In this document: positions 33,920 to 46,547 of the stretch, in pieces | Layout: every line of letters begins with the position of its first letter | Numbering within the stretch: position 1 is the first letter of the stretch | DNA from: Chelonoidis abingdonii | Lineage: Eukaryota; Chordata; Testudines; Testudinidae | Length of the DNA stretch: 64,000 nt | Reading direction: 5' to 3' | NCBI RefSeq assembly: GCF_003597395.2 | Contig: NC_133770.1 | Location: 199,327,317 to 199,391,316 of the forward strand | Notes under the pieces: generated by a model | Told to the model about the DNA's origin: nothing | The model's database searches: none | The model's input: the letters and a program-made list of their open reading frames with translations, nothing else | Position numbers and translations under genes: made by a program

Positions 33920-36639
33920 CAAGATAGATTGGAATGCCCCTGGGGACTGTCTGTGACGCCATGGTAAGACTGTTATTGTGCCTAAGGAGTTCACATTTGT
34001 TCCTGGGTTGGTGAGATCTAGGTATAGAACAAACAGCAAGTTTGGTGTTTCTGTCCTGCTTTCTAACCTCCTGCTGCCCTGAGGTTGGCACTCACGGTCA
34101 TGAACGACTCCACACTATGTGACGGGCACCATGTAGCTCGTCATTCAATGTAGTACTTCTGTCAGGTCAAGTTCTGCATCTCTGATATTTTAGGTATATT
34201 TTCACTAGGAGTCAGAGATTGTAGAAAAAATGATCCTCTTTCATGCCTTTACTGCTTTTAAAGGGAAACTTAACTAGGTTGCTCTCCATTTTTTTCCCAG
34301 TATTCTTGATCTATGTATAATCCTTTCAGATCCCTTAAACACAGTCACAGTTTCCTATGTACCTGTTTACTGCTTTTAATTCCACTTCATTCTTATTTGA
34401 ATTTGTACTTTGTCAATTTTCCATATATTTTAATATGGTGTTTTTAGAGCAGTTGATCAAATCCCTGAAGAAAATCTTGTGTTGAAGCCCTCTAATTTAA
34501 TACAATTAAATGGATGTGATTATGACAATAAACTTATTTGTTTACTTTTTCAACAGTAATCAAGTGAAGAACAATTAAGAGTCCATCCAATTGATGCTAG
34601 AATTTGGGTTTATTTACACTTCTTTGCAATGGTCAGAATTTGGCAGCATTTTCAGTTTAACCAATTTAACTAGATGTGGTAGAGTGTTCATGAGTTAGAT
34701 CATTTTATTCACTTGTACCATTAAGGAAATCCAAAATGCTATGAGTAGCTGTGTTGATTATTACCTTGGCCAGGTTGGTTAATATTACTGGTTTCTAGGG
34801 CAGGTTATGTCACTTTAATTTGCAAAGGAAGTAAAAGGAAATGAAAGAAATCAGTCATTTTCCCTCCACTTAAAATAGTCATACTTATTGCAACTTCTGT
34901 AACTGAATTATCTGTCACTGTTATACTGTGATTTTTTCCCCCCACTCTTTCTTCCCTGCGCTCTCCCCCAGTTCTGCAATATCAACACTGCTGTTCTTTA
35001 GGTCTATGTTGTATTCATTGATACACCACTTTGATTTAGTGGCCAACGATCCATGTATCTGTGGTAGAGGTTATTTATAGGCACAAGAGAAGAAATATGA
35101 GAAATATTAGTGCCCTATACTGCCAGCAGTGTGTAATACTAATTCCAGATATCAAGCAATAACTAAAATGTTGCTATCAGTCCTTCAATTTGTCATCATT
35201 TGTCCACTGTCTCTTTAAGCTCCTGGGATGTCTGTTGTAACAAATGAGTTGCTTCTTCTCAGTCTGGTTTTGTTCCCAAGGGAAGAACTTGCCCTTTATT
35301 CTTGTAAAAACCCAGATCCAGAGCCAAAATAAGGCTCCAGTGCCCATTGTCACTACTGGCAGCTTCACTGCTCTCTCATGTTCAAAGGCAGATCCAGAGG
35401 TATATACCTGAATTTAGTGTGTGTCCCCCACATTATATTTTCATAAGACCTAGTGCTCATTCCCTTCAAGTCAAGTGTGAGTTCAATGGCAGAAGGAGTG
35501 GGATGATAGCCGTTCTGCGTCATCTCTCGTATTTCAATCACAAAAAGGCATTCAGGCAATAGAATCTAGATCTTCAGTGCTTTTCTTTACAGTGCTCCAC
35601 CTATGAACTTGACTGATGGTTCTGGTGTCTAAAATACTAGTGGGATAAACTAGGCTCATAACTACAATATCATCATCCTCTTTAAAACCAAAGGAAATAT
35701 AGTGATAACTCTGTACTTCATGCCTCAAAAATCTTCCCATTAGACTACTAGGCTTATTTAAAAAGATAGATATAATGTCTTCCCTTTCTTAATTTTTAAA
35801 ATAAGAATGGAAATGGGTTTGAGATTCCCAATTGTCCATTTCCATAGTCTTAGATTCTGCTTTGGGACACCAGAGGAGCACTCTTTAGTCAGATCTGAAT
35901 CAAAATGTTAGTTTTTATGATGGTTACAGGTTTAGCTAGACTTTTCTGCTTTCTCTGATAACACTCACCTCAGAACCTGAGCCTCTTGTTCTTATCTAGT
36001 TTGGAATGGAAGCTCAAGATTCTTCCACTCTTAGACAAGGACTTGGGTCAGGCTACGTCATGTAGACCAACTGCTTATCACCCTCCAACACCAACTGCAT
36101 TTTAGGCATATGTGTTTTTCCTTTTGGGAACCTGTGATTAGTGAGACAGTGACCAACAAAGTATTTTTATTTATGGAACAAAGCATTAGTGAAAAGAGAT
36201 TTTAAAACATCTGACATGCATATTTAGTCTCATCTAATTTTACACTTCACTGGAAGCAAAGTTAGACGAGCTTTTCTTTTATGTTACAAGAACAGAAAAG
36301 ACCCAACTAAGGAAGCCAAGGTGCTCTTGGAACACTGCCTGGTCTCTGTCTGTCTCCTAAATAATATCTTCAACAGTCAGTTTCCCATTTTTTTCATGGA
36401 AAGCTGGATTTTTCTGAAAGCTGAAATCTTCTCTGTGTGTTTGGAACCAATTACAATATTGCTCTTTGCTACAGGACCAAAGTTTGAAATCTTTCTTCAT
36501 CTTCGAACTCCTTCCCTCCCCTCCCAACCCACCATTTGGTCAGTCAGATCACTGAGCTGCTCTGGCACCATGGCCATTCTAGTCCAGTAGGGGAACCTAG
36601 TCCACAGAGGAGAATAGGGGCATGAAGTAATCAAACTAC
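33920..36639. other. No recognised feature
   Basis: Long AT-rich stretch. Short open frames only, no named repeat. Confidence 0.45.
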
Positions 36640-36644
36640 AACTC

Positions 36645-37571
36645 TGTCATAAATAGATAGCTAAGGGTTAATGTTCTTTTACCGGTAAAGGGTTAACAAA
36701 GGGAACCAAACACCTGACCAGAGGACCAATCAGGAAACTGGATTTTTCAAAGTCAGGGAGGGGATTTTTTGGGGTCTGAGTCTTTGGTCTCTCTCTCAGC
36801 TATGAGGAGCTTTTTTCTATCTTCTAATCTTCTGTTTCCAAAACTTGTAAGTTACAGGTAGAAAAACAATATAGGCTTTATGTTGTTTTTGGTGTATTTA
36901 CATGTGTGTAACTTGCTGGAATGTTTCAAATTGGATATCTTTTTGAATCAGACTGTTTATTCATATTTTTCTTATAAGCAATAGCCCTGTATTGTCATCT
37001 TGATACAGAAGAATATTTTATGTCTTTTTTTTCTTTCTTTTTTATATAAAGCTTTCTTTTTTAAAACCTGTTTGAGTTTTTCTCTGGTTAAGGAGAAAGA
37101 AAGACAGGGGGGAGGTATAAAATACTGCGCTCTGTGTTTAACTCTCCAGTGTCTCCAGGGTGGGAAGAAGCTAACGGGGGAAGAGAGAGAGAATTCTCTT
37201 CTTTTCCTTGTATTTGGGTTTGTCTCTTTGTGGAATAGAGGAGACATGCTTCTTGGTATTGTGAGTGGTAAAGAGATTGCATCAATACTCCCAGGTTAGC
37301 GCCCAGAGAGGAAAATCTGGGTGGATGAAAGAGAGAGAGAGAGAGAGGGAAGGGAAGTGGGTTATTTCCCTTTGTTGTAGGCTCAGGGTTTCTGAGTCTT
37401 GGGGTCCCTCCAGGGAAGGTTTTGGGGAGACCAGAGGGGGCCAAAACCCTGGAAATTTTGGATGGTGGCAGCGAGATCAGATCTAAGCTGGTAAATTGAG
37501 CTTAGGGGGTTCATGCTAGGCACCCAGATTTTTGGACGCTAAGGTCCAGATTTGGGAAGAGACTTATGATA
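36645..37571 (+). mobile_element. Solo LTR, 927 bp, with perfect 5-bp target duplication
   Basis: Starts TGTCATAAATAGATAG and ends CTTATGATA, where the expected final TGACA appears as TGATA. AACTC flanks both sides (36640-36644 and 37572-37576). Near the left end is 'aagggttaatg', followed by 'cctgaccagaggaccaat'. A TATAAAAT box is at 37116-37123, and another TATATAAAG word is near 37044. The left third and the last 130 bp align by eye with the element at 47406-48293 on the opposite strand. The middle differs. It has no internal genes. The 5-bp duplication fits ERV3/ERVL-like or Gypsy-like integration. Confidence 0.85.
37331..37347 (+). repeat. (GA)8 run inside the LTR
   Basis: Simple GA repeat within the purine-rich part of the LTR. 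Confidence 0.9.
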
Positions 37572-37844
37572 AACTCCCATGAGCTACCATGGCAGCATTT
37601 CCACATCTACATTTTTGGTTTTGAGCTCAAAATTTTCAGGTTTTTGCGTGTTTGTTTTTTCAATTTTAATTTAATGGCATTTTCCAGTGGGAAAGTATAC
37701 CATCGGAACATTTTCAACCAGTTCTACTCCTGAGTACGAGGACTGTACTACTACTGGCACCAACATCAATGCCCATGGTTATGTATCACTTTTTGAACTG
37801 GACAGAGGAGCTATCTAGCTATAGGGCAGTATACTTCTCTTTGG

Positions 37845-38099
37845 AGTTGAAGCTAAACAAATTTCAGACTGGAAAGACAGCATAAAGTTTTAACAGTGAG
37901 GTTAATGAACCACTGAAACAATGTACCAAGGGTTGTGGTAGGTGGATTCTTTCACTGGAAATTTTTAAACCAAGCTTGGATCTTTTTTCCCTAAAAATAT
38001 CCTCCAGGAATTATTTTGGGGAAGTTCTATGCCCTGTGCTATGCAAGAGATGAGACTAGATATTCACAATGGTACCTTATGGCCTTGGAATCTAGGATT
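37845..38099 (+). mobile_element. CR1 LINE 3' fragment
   Basis: Contains the CR1 3' untranslated order: 'cagactggaaagacagc', 'ttttaacagtgaggttaat', 'ctggaaatttttaaac', 'attattttggggaagttctat' and the end 'gactagatattcacaatgg ... cttggaatctagga'. Older and more diverged than the copy at 29481. Confidence 0.8.
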
Positions 38100-39270
38100 G
38101 TTTGTTAAGTGAGGACAGGGGCACAGTCATTGCTCTCACTGGTAGCATTGAGAGGTATTGCGTCTGCCTGAAGCCCAATATTGTCTAGAGCTACAAGTAG
38201 GAATTATGTAGTTCCGCCATACTGGTGCAGAGCACAGTAGAGCCTGTGTTGACTTCAGTGGATTGTCTGCAGAAGCAAACCTTTTGCGTCAGGACACAGC
38301 ATTCACGCTAGCAACAGAGGCACAGAAACAAGCTCTGCCCAGATGTAAAACTTGTGGAACTGAACTCCATCTTTCTTCTATAGATGTTTCAGATTCTGTG
38401 TTGTGCTCTTTTCATAAGTAAATATCTACTGAGTTTTATCATTTCCTTGTAGACTTGATCGTATTTTTTACCGAGTGACAAGTAACTTCCTTAAATAACA
38501 AAGTCCAGATTAATCAGTTTTACTGAATTACTTCATGTAAAATGTGATCCATTAATTATTTCACAGTAAGGATCAGAGAGTGCTGTATTAATACCTTTGT
38601 TAAAGTTTCTTGGTTTCAGATGTTTTTGTTTTCTTGTCAACGTGTCCTCTTCTCTGTTTACTGCCCTCAATTCCCTCCTATGGTTTAAATTCACTCTCTT
38701 AGCTTGTCTCAAAGGAAAAATGTTATTGAATCACAGGAAGAGATAATAATTTGCTCATCTACTGTATTAGTTTAATATCTCCCTAGTGTGTACCTTGCAA
38801 CTCCAAATCTTTATATTTTTAATATCTTATTAAAAATGGGCTTGAAAACAAACCTTAATTACTATGGCTCACAGTCACATGGCCATGCAGTTAATTGACT
38901 TCTTAGTTTAATTGTTTAATTAACTGCATAGCTTGTAACATCTATTCATGTAGTTGGAGTCACCATTTTCAAATAAAAAAAAACACAGTGTACACAGCCA
39001 GTTTGAATAAGTCAATGACCTAACATCGTATTTTTAAATCACTTTTTTTTCCCGTTTTTTCTTGCTCCCTTCTTCTTTTTTGTCTTCATTTTCCCGTGTC
39101 ATTCAAGCCATAGGATTTTCCTGTGCTAATATGCAAGATATTCTTCTTCCATGCCTGGAATCAAGACCCTCCAATTTCCTCCCCAACTGTCATCCCTGTT
39201 GGTGTTTAGGGCAGTTTTTTTCTTCTCTTCTCCCTGCGGGTGGGATAGGTATCACATCCTCAACCTCATT
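38100..39270. other. No recognised feature
   Basis: AT-rich sequence without named repeats. Confidence 0.45.
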
Positions 39271-39275
39271 TCTTT

Positions 39276-39525
39276 GGGCAGGTCTGCACTATAAAGATTT
39301 ACTGGAATAGCTGTGTCACTCAGGGGTGATTTTAAAAAACACCCTACCCAATGTAGATATGCTGGCAAAAACGAACAAAAAATGTAGATGAAGCTATGCC
39401 AACATAAGTGTACCTCTATCAGCATAGCTAATGTCATTCAGGGAGGTGGTGTTACGTTGACAGAAGAACTCCTTCTGTCAGCATAAACTGTGTCTACACT
39501 AAGTGGTGTAGCCTGCTTGGCACCA
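39276..39525. mobile_element. MITE, 'tctacact' family, second copy
   Basis: Begins gggcaggtctgcactataaa and carries 'cactcaggggtgat', 'gggaggtgg' and 'gtgtctacactaagtgg' in the same order as 33664-33915. A GC-rich tract of unknown nature follows to about 39770. Ends are approximate. Confidence 0.55.
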
Positions 39526-40091
39526 CCCTGCTCCTTCTGTGGGCTTCCTCCTTGTCTCCCCCTCGTCTCCACTCCTACCTTGCCAGAAGGGAGGGGAAAG
39601 GAAAAGAGGAGGGAGATGCATGGTGAGTGAGCTGAGTGGGAGCTGGTGGTACCTGAGCAGAGTGGGGGGGCAAGGCCTGGGGAAGAGCAGGGGTGGAGGT
39701 ATGGACAGGGCCATGGGCGGAAGAGGTGGGCTAGGGACCTACCATCCCCAAGCGGAAGCTTCACCCAGAGCCCATGCTTGCTTCCATTCTGTAAAGATTC
39801 AGAAAAATTTGTTCATCTGGTTTTTGGTATTAAAGATGTTTTTTAATGTAACAAGGTTTGAAGAGGGGCATGTGAAAACATAATTTGGATTCATATTACT
39901 ATGAAAAAAGGAAATTATTAGTATTATTTTCATAAGTAAATCTTGTAACTCTCTGACATCAATTACACTTTAAAATAATAACCTTTCACAAATCAGCCAT
40001 TTTATTTATAAATAACTTATAGTATATATGTTTAAAATAATTGCTACTAACAATTTTTCATGAATTGATGAGTATTTTTATAATGACTTTT

Positions 40092-40180
40092 CACAGATTT
40101 TTAAGGACACAAGGGACCATTATGATCGTATCTCGTCTGACCCATTGTATAACAGACCAAAAGAACCCCACCCAAGTATG
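40092..40180 (-). mobile_element. CR1 LINE 3' end fragment
   Basis: The plus-strand order 'tcacagatttttaaggacac', 'gggaccattatgatcg', 'ctgacccattgtataac' is the reverse complement of the CR1 3' end. Short and diverged. Confidence 0.7.
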
Positions 40181-41842
40181 TAACTTTCATCATGTTACCA
40201 TATTTTTGTTTTTAAATACATATTTTATAATCATAGTGAAACCTGGCAGTACTAGTTAATATATACCTTTAAGTGTTCTAGAGGGATTTGCTATACAGGT
40301 TTTGACCCAGCCTACTGCAGTTATGAAAAATCAGGGTTGTCCCTAAGGACATAGACTGGTGCCCACGCTGAGAAGTTGCGGGGAGTGAATAGAGGATCCA
40401 TGAAGCAGTGTATCATCTGGCCCTGTCCCAATTCCACCCCACCCCCCTCCATTGCAGGGAACCCCTTCTGAGCTCAGTTACGAACTACACAGAGCGGGAT
40501 TTCTCCATCAAATTTCTACTGTCAAATTTTCTTACATAACCTGATGAAGTCTCTGAACTCAACAATTCACCTATTCTGTTGTGTGTAATAGAAACCCTTA
40601 CAGAACAGGAAATATTTCCATTCGAGTGCTCGGGACTCTGTTTAGTTCACAAATATGAACCAATAGCTTTTGTGCTGCTTCAGTGGAGGTGCCACATCAT
40701 CTCTAGCAAAGTCTTTGTTTTCATCTGAGACCCAAAAATGCCCAAAGACATAACAGGAATAGGCATCCTTTTGAGGAGAACCACTTTGGGAAAAATTGTA
40801 CAAGTAGTGAGGGATGGTTTTGACTGTAGGTAAGCGATCACAAACGATTCTAGTGCAACTCAGATACCCACTTAGCAACAGCACGCTAACTGTCATGCTA
40901 ACTGCTTAGCTTTTGGCCAATATAGCTTCTTAGAAAGGCCCGCATATGCTGTAGTTTTTGGCTGGCTTTTCTGTTCTTCCAGGTTTCATGTTAATAGACA
41001 TACAACACATCTTCCCAATTGGGGAAAAAAAATAAAAACAAACCCAATCAGATGTACTACAGTTTTTGGCCAGGTTTATTTAAAGTTTTGCATGCAGACA
41101 TTCTAACTTCTATTATGTAGTTTAATTCCCTTACATATGTACAATTGTCTTGGGGGTGGGGAGATTCACAAACCCATCATCTAACTATGCATCTTTATAA
41201 AGAATAAGTAATGGCCATTGAACTTTTTTTTATTTTAATATTCTTTCATGCAATATGTGCATCCTGCTTTTGATGGCTATTAGATGTTCAGCGCTAAATC
41301 ATATGTTTGAAGAAAAGTTGTATAAGACTGTAGGGAATATAAATTCACACAATAGTTTTCTAAATCCTTTGCTGGTTCTTTGATCAGCTCCTTCATACCA
41401 GCTGCACAGATTGCACTTTCATATCCCTCATGTAACGTACTGCAATGCTATGCCTAACTTCCACAGCCTTATTTATATTTTTTGGTTTTGCTTTACTACT
41501 TCCGTAAAATGAAATCCTTGAACTCATAATTCCGTTTTGAAGAGGTTCTATTAATTCTGAAACACATCTCTATATAACTATTTCTGTCTCATCATTTATT
41601 GTACCATTCAGTTATATTTTTCTTCTATACAAAAACATAAAATCTGTCACACTTCTCTTTATTTTGAAGTAATCCTGAAACTAAGGTGCTGCAAGATCTT
41701 ATGCCATAGTCTTATCTCCTTTAGCCCCTGAAAAGATATATTTAGAATTTCATTATTAGGTCCTGATCCAATGCCCATTATAGTTAAGACTCCTATAGGT
41801 CTTGCTCTTTTTTCTCTGATACCACACCAGTAACTATAACTA
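40181..41842. other. No firmly recognised feature
   Basis: AT-rich sequence. A cagggttgtccctaagg word at about 40331 resembles the CAG..C.TCCCTAG end at 17703, but no partner end was found. Confidence 0.4.
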
Positions 41843-42229
41843 AGGCTATGATTTAGTCACAGGAATTTTTAGTAAAAGTCATGGACAGGTCACGGGAAAT
41901 AAACAAAAATTCACAGCCATGACCTGTCCATGACTTTTACTAAAAATGGAATGGGTGCGGGGAGGCAGTGTTGCTGGGAGATGGGGGCGGCGCTGCTGGG
42001 TGGTGGGGGGGGGGGCCCAGCGACACTGGCTGCCATGCGACACCAGCTGCCATGGGCCACGGATCACAGCTGCTTCTGCGGGCTAAGGACCGCTGCTAGG
42101 GCCAGTGAAGCAGTGGCTGGTGGGGCTGGCCCTGGAGCCAGCTGCGTGGGAGGCCCTGGGGTCAGCCACGCTGGCCGCTGCAGAAGTCATGGGAAGTTAT
42201 GGAATCTGTGACTTCCGCAAACTTCATGA
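41843..42229. mobile_element. Fold-back DNA transposon remnant
   Basis: Built around a perfect 27-bp inverted repeat near its left end, followed by a GC-rich core and a right end with repeated 'gtgacttcc' and 'catgacagac' words. The 'agtaaaagtcatggacagg' motif belongs to a dispersed turtle DNA-transposon family by memory. Outer limits are approximate and no duplication was found. Confidence 0.65.
41865..41947. repeat. Perfect 27-bp inverted repeat with 29-bp loop
   Basis: Arms at 41865-41891 and 41921-41947 are exact reverse complements, centred on gtaaaagtcatggacagg. The loop is 41892-41920. Long perfect arms in an otherwise diverged element suggest gene conversion or a recent origin of the hairpin. 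Confidence 0.95.
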
Positions 42230-43299
42230 CAGACATGGAGCTCCAACTATAACTGAAACCGGTGCATAAAACTGATTTCAATCATATGCTTTTCCAGTTT
42301 ATTCATATATCTTTTCTTATTTGTAATTCTCATGGAAGCATTACAGCTAACATCATTTTAAATGTATCTAATTTCAAATTCATACCAATCTAATTCAATG
42401 CATTGTAACTTTTGTTGGTATTTTTTTTCTAGTAGCCTGCTGTTTAAACTTTGAGCCAAACTGTGGAGCTCTTACTCCTATTGGGAAGTATTTACTCATG
42501 TGGGTTGTCCTGCTGACTTATGAATTTGTGATAGTGATATTTGTAAATTACTGAAAGATAGGACAGGGTACAGCTAGTCTTTGTTATGGAAAGCAGCAAT
42601 ACATTTTTCAGTCAGTGTTTACACATCATCAGAGATATTTGATAAAATTTCCTCACTCAGGTGTTTATCTCGAGCAGTAAATTGTAATTAATACAATATT
42701 TTGGAATGGATATAGGGGTTGACTTTTTATATTTCCTTCCTAAGTCAGGCAACTGTCTATGATGCACGATAGGTATCATGCTCTCATTCATTATGGAGTT
42801 CAAAGATTATTTCCATCAGAGTACCTCTTGCCAGCCCATTCCTAGGACTGTCCTCCTATTAGTTCATTATCTAACTTTATTATTTCAACTTAGTAGTAGG
42901 ATAATAGGAAAGAGGTTGCAGGGGAAAAAATGTGGGAATGCAACACAGAGGACCAGACATCGAGAGCGAGGCTATGGAAACACTGCAGCCTCCAAGCTAA
43001 TCCTAACAAACGAATAGCTTTTCTTTGGTGACAGTTTATGTGATCAGTCACTCATCTTTCGTGATTATTTATAGATGAGTCAGGGAACATATTCTGTGCA
43101 TAATTCACACCCCCAAAAATCTGTGTTCATGGGTGCATGCAACTCAGAAGATTTCATGTTCCTCAGGACATGAGAGTACCAGATGTCACACATCATGTGA
43201 GCTGGGATTAAAAATGCAGAGAAGAGGGCAACCTTAGAAGTGATATGTGAGATAGTTTCAGATAAACCCCTTAAACTTAAATTGGTTTCCTTTACACTT
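42230..43299. other. No recognised feature
   Basis: AT-rich sequence. 'Gagctcttactcctattggg' near 42466 resembles part of the palindromic MITE at 51908 but is not paired. Confidence 0.4.
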
Positions 43300-43307
43300 T
43301 CTTACAG

Positions 43308-43729
43308 CAGAGGTGAAAGTAAGGCATACTCCAAGGCAGGGCCGCCGACGGGGGTCACAAAACCGGCAGTGACGTTAAAGCGCTGCTACAGCAAAAGACC
43401 CTACTTAAAGCGCTGCCATGGCAGCACTTTAATGTTGTTTGCCCTTTTGACCCCCCACACCCTCCCGGCTGCCAATGGGGAGAGGGAGGAGGCAAAGTAA
43501 GTAGCTGCCCTGGGGCCCCAATTTAAAAGGGCCTGGGTGGTGGCTGGAACCACGGGGCCTTTAAATCACCGCTGGAGCCCCAGCAGCTCTGGCCAGGCGG
43601 TGCAGATGGGCTGGCTGGGGGACACTCACCCTAGCCCCGCCCCTTCCACCCAAGGACCCACCCCTGGGGGTGGGGGGGACGCAGAGCCAGCTCCGTATCG
43701 GTAAGAGCTCAATTTTACTTTCATCCCTG
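43308..43729. mobile_element. hAT-like element, 422 bp, perfect 8-bp duplication
   Basis: The left end is CAGAGGTGAAAGTAAGGC. The right end in reverse complement is CAGGGATGAAAGTAAAATTG. TCTTACAG flanks it exactly on both sides (43300-43307 and 43730-43737). The interior is GC-rich and holds one ATTTAAAAGGGCC / GGCCTTTAAAT pair at about 43521-43568. It is the short form of the family represented at 24264-25476. No coding sequence. Confidence 0.92.
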
Positions 43730-43737
43730 TCTTACAG

Positions 43738-44440
43738 ACACCCTAGACTTATTTCACCTGCTCTACTGAGGTAAGAGAGTTTAAGTGGACGGAATTTATG
43801 AATAGAGAGCCAGAAGAAGGTGTAAGCAGGGGAGGCTATTTTAAACTCTCTCCTTCTATCTCAAGAAGCCAGAATAAAAGGTATGATTGTCACATTTGTG
43901 CTACAGGTTGCTAATGGGAGATGAAAGGGAACAACTCAGCCCACAGACTGAGCTGTACCAGGCAGAGCAGGCTGTATAACATGATCTAGGAATAAACTAC
44001 AGCTTTATTTTATTTCCTTTGTCTTTTTCTGACTGGGCCACAAAAAAAGAAACGTTCCTAACTCAAGAAGCCAGAAAGAGGTGTAAGTAGGTGTGAATTT
44101 AAAATAGTCTTCCCTGCTTTATCTTACACTTTTTTCTAGTATACAAATTACTCCACTTAGAGTCTCTTACACTTCAGCAGAATATGGGAAAAAGAAGCCT
44201 AGATTAGTCTAATTGAGAATAAGGGGATTTGTCATTCCTCACCTTATGTATAATTTTCTGAATTTGACTCTGAGTGAAACAGGTCCAGTAGTCAGTGCCA
44301 TTACAGAAAAAGCGGTGAGAGCTGGGAAAAGAGAGAAAGCTGGGAATAAGCCAGGTAGCACCACTTGGCTTCAAGAAATTACTCCACACTCGAGGAACTG
44401 AGACTGAGAGTCTGATCCTTCTGTGGTGCAATGACAATGA
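43738..44440. other. No recognised feature
   Basis: No named repeat. A 95-codon reverse frame lies at 44204-44491 without recognisable domains. Confidence 0.4.
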
Positions 44441-44444
44441 AAGA

Positions 44445-44640
44445 GAAGTGTGATCTAGTGAACTGAGTATAGGTCTGATCCAGAGACACACATGATGTTG
44501 ACTTCTTCTGTGGAACAGAGCAAGTCATATATCTTTTCCCTCAATTTACCCATCTGTAAGATGGGAATAATACTATTTCAATCAAGATCAAGAGCTGTGA
44601 GGATGGAAAAGTGCAAAGTAATCAGAAACAAAGTTATATT
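44445..44640 (+). mobile_element. MIR/CORE-SINE
   Basis: Recognisable MIR words in order: 'gatctagtgaactgagta', 'gacttcttctgtgga', 'caatttacccatctgtaag', 'atgggaataatacta' and 'gctgtgaggatggaaaagtg'. The tRNA-derived part is diverged. Confidence 0.65.
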
Positions 44641-44689
44641 GAACAGTTTATAAAAACCCAAAACCTAGAAGTGAAAAGTAATCAACTAT

Positions 44690-46447
44690 GGGTATGTCTA
44701 CACTATGAAATTAGGTCGATTTTAATAGAAGTCATTTTTTTAGAAATAGATTGGATACAGTTGATTGTGTGTGTCCACACTAAGCGCATTAAGTCAACGG
44801 TGTGCGTCCACAGTTGACTTAATGTGCTTAGCGTTGACTTTCAAGCATTGCACCGTGGTAGCTATCCCACAGTTCCCACAATCTCTGCCGCCCATTGGAA
44901 TTCTGCGTTGAGCTCCCAATGCCTGATGGGGCAAAAAATTGTTGCAGGTGGTTCTGGGTACATGTTGCCAGGCTCCCCTCCCTCCATGAAAGCAGCAGCA
45001 AAAAATCATTTCTCGCCTTTTTTCCTGGGTTACCCATTCAGACGACATACCACAGAAAGCATGGAGCCCGCTCAGCTCACTGTCACTGTATGTCTCCTGG
45101 GTGCTGCTGGCAGACACGGTACTGCAGTGCTACGCAGCAGCATCCCTTCACTTTGCCTTGCCTTGCAGATGGCAGACGGTGCAATACGACTGCTAACCAT
45201 CGTTGTCGTCCCATGGGTGCTCCTGGCCAGCCTCGGTGAGGTCAGTTGGGGGCGCCTGGAGAAAAATGGGAATGACTCCAGGTCATTCTCTTCTTTAAGA
45301 TTTTTAACTAATGGAGATTCAGTCCTGCCTGGAATATGATGCGAGCTGGAGGCTTCTGCCTCAGGCTGCTCTCCCAGTTGGCAGCACTGCAGGTCGCACC
45401 TACCCCAGCCTACCCCTTGCTCCTGTGGCTCATGAAGTTTGGACAGTAGTAAGGAGCAGTTCAACTATAGACTGAGCAAGTGCATAATGCTGGTAGAATG
45501 TGCCTTTGGACATTTAAAAGCTGACTGGCGCAGTTTACTGATTCGGTTAGACCTCAGCGAAACCAATATTCCCATCGTTATTACCACAATATCTGTGAGA
45601 GTAATGGGGAGATGTTTATGACGGGGTGGGAGGTTAAGGCAAATCACCTGGCTGCTGATTATACACAGACAGACACCAGGGTGGTTAGAAGAGCATGGTA
45701 GCGTGCTCTGTGCATCAGAGAAGCTTTGAAAACCAGTTTCAGGACTGACCACGCTATGGTGTAAAAGTTCTATTTGTTTCTCCTTCATGAAAACCCACCC
45801 CTTTGATTCATTCTACTTCCCTGTAAGCCAACAATCCTCCCCTCCCCTCTTTGATCTCCACTTGCAGAGGTAATAAAGTCATTGTTATTTCAAATTCATG
45901 CATTCTTTATCAATTTGTCACACCTGTCAAGGTAACCTGGGAGCGGTGCAGGAAGATGGAAGCAAAGGGGTGGGGTAGCTGTAGGGGCACCCCCTAGAAT
46001 GGCATGCAGTTCATCAGAGAAGCGGCATGTCTGGGACTCTGACCCAGAGCGGCCATTTGCTGCTCTAGTTGTTTGATAGGCTTGCCTGAGCTTCTTAGGT
46101 TTCATGCAGCACTGCTGCGTGTCCCTGTTATAACCTCTGTCCTTCATGCCCTTGGAGATTTTTTTCAAATATTCCAGTATTTTATCTTTTGGAGGGGAGT
46201 TCTGATAACACGGATTCGTCTCCCTATACAGTGATAAGATGCAGAACCTCCCTTGTGGTCCATGCTGGAGCTCTTTCCAAAGTTCATGGGGCTTTTCCTG
46301 TCTACCTGGTCAGTGCATCTGAGTTGAGAGCGCTGTCCAGAGTGGTCACAATGGAGCACTCTGGGATAGCTCTCGGAGGCCAATACTGTCGAATTGCGTC
46401 CACATTACCCAAAATTCGACCCAGCAGGGTCGATTTCATTGCTAACC
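44690..46447 (+). mobile_element. PIF-Harbinger transposon, 3' end lost in gap
   Basis: Begins GGGTATGTCTACACTATG, the terminal repeat of a Harbinger family I recall as common in turtles, followed by 'ttaggtcgattt' words. The region then holds several broken open frames, a transposase remnant at 45439-45621, and near its other end 'aaaattcgacccagcagg' and 'gtcgatttc', the mirror of the subterminal left sequence. The right terminal repeat would lie in the gap beginning at 46448. Decay makes it non-functional. The TWA duplication cannot be checked because one end is missing. Confidence 0.8.
45439..45621 (+). pseudogene. Harbinger DDE transposase C-terminal remnant
   Basis: A 60-codon open stretch contains EQFNYRLSKC, VECAFGHLKADWRSLL and LDLSETNIPIVI. 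This is the C-terminal signature of Harbinger (HARBI1-like) nucleases, where the glutamate of VECAFG is the third DDE residue. The rest of the about 350-residue domain is missing or scattered over other frames upstream. The usual HN ending is replaced by VRVMGRCL after a frame change. It belongs to the 44690-46447 element. Confidence 0.85.
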
Positions 46448-46547
46448 NNNNNNNNNNNNNNNNNNNNNNNNNNNNNNNNNNNNNNNNNNNNNNNNNNNNN
46501 NNNNNNNNNNNNNNNNNNNNNNNNNNNNNNNNNNNNNNNNNNNNNNN
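46448..46547. other. Assembly gap, exactly 100 N
   Basis: Round-number gap, a convention for unknown size. The left side is a Harbinger element and the right side is an LTR end, so unlike the gap at 30282 the two sides are different repeats. Confidence 0.98.

Noticed and set aside
44824..45339. 171-codon plus-strand open frame
   Set aside because: It lies within the non-transposase part of the Harbinger element, shows no domain, and is overlapped by frames on the other strand.
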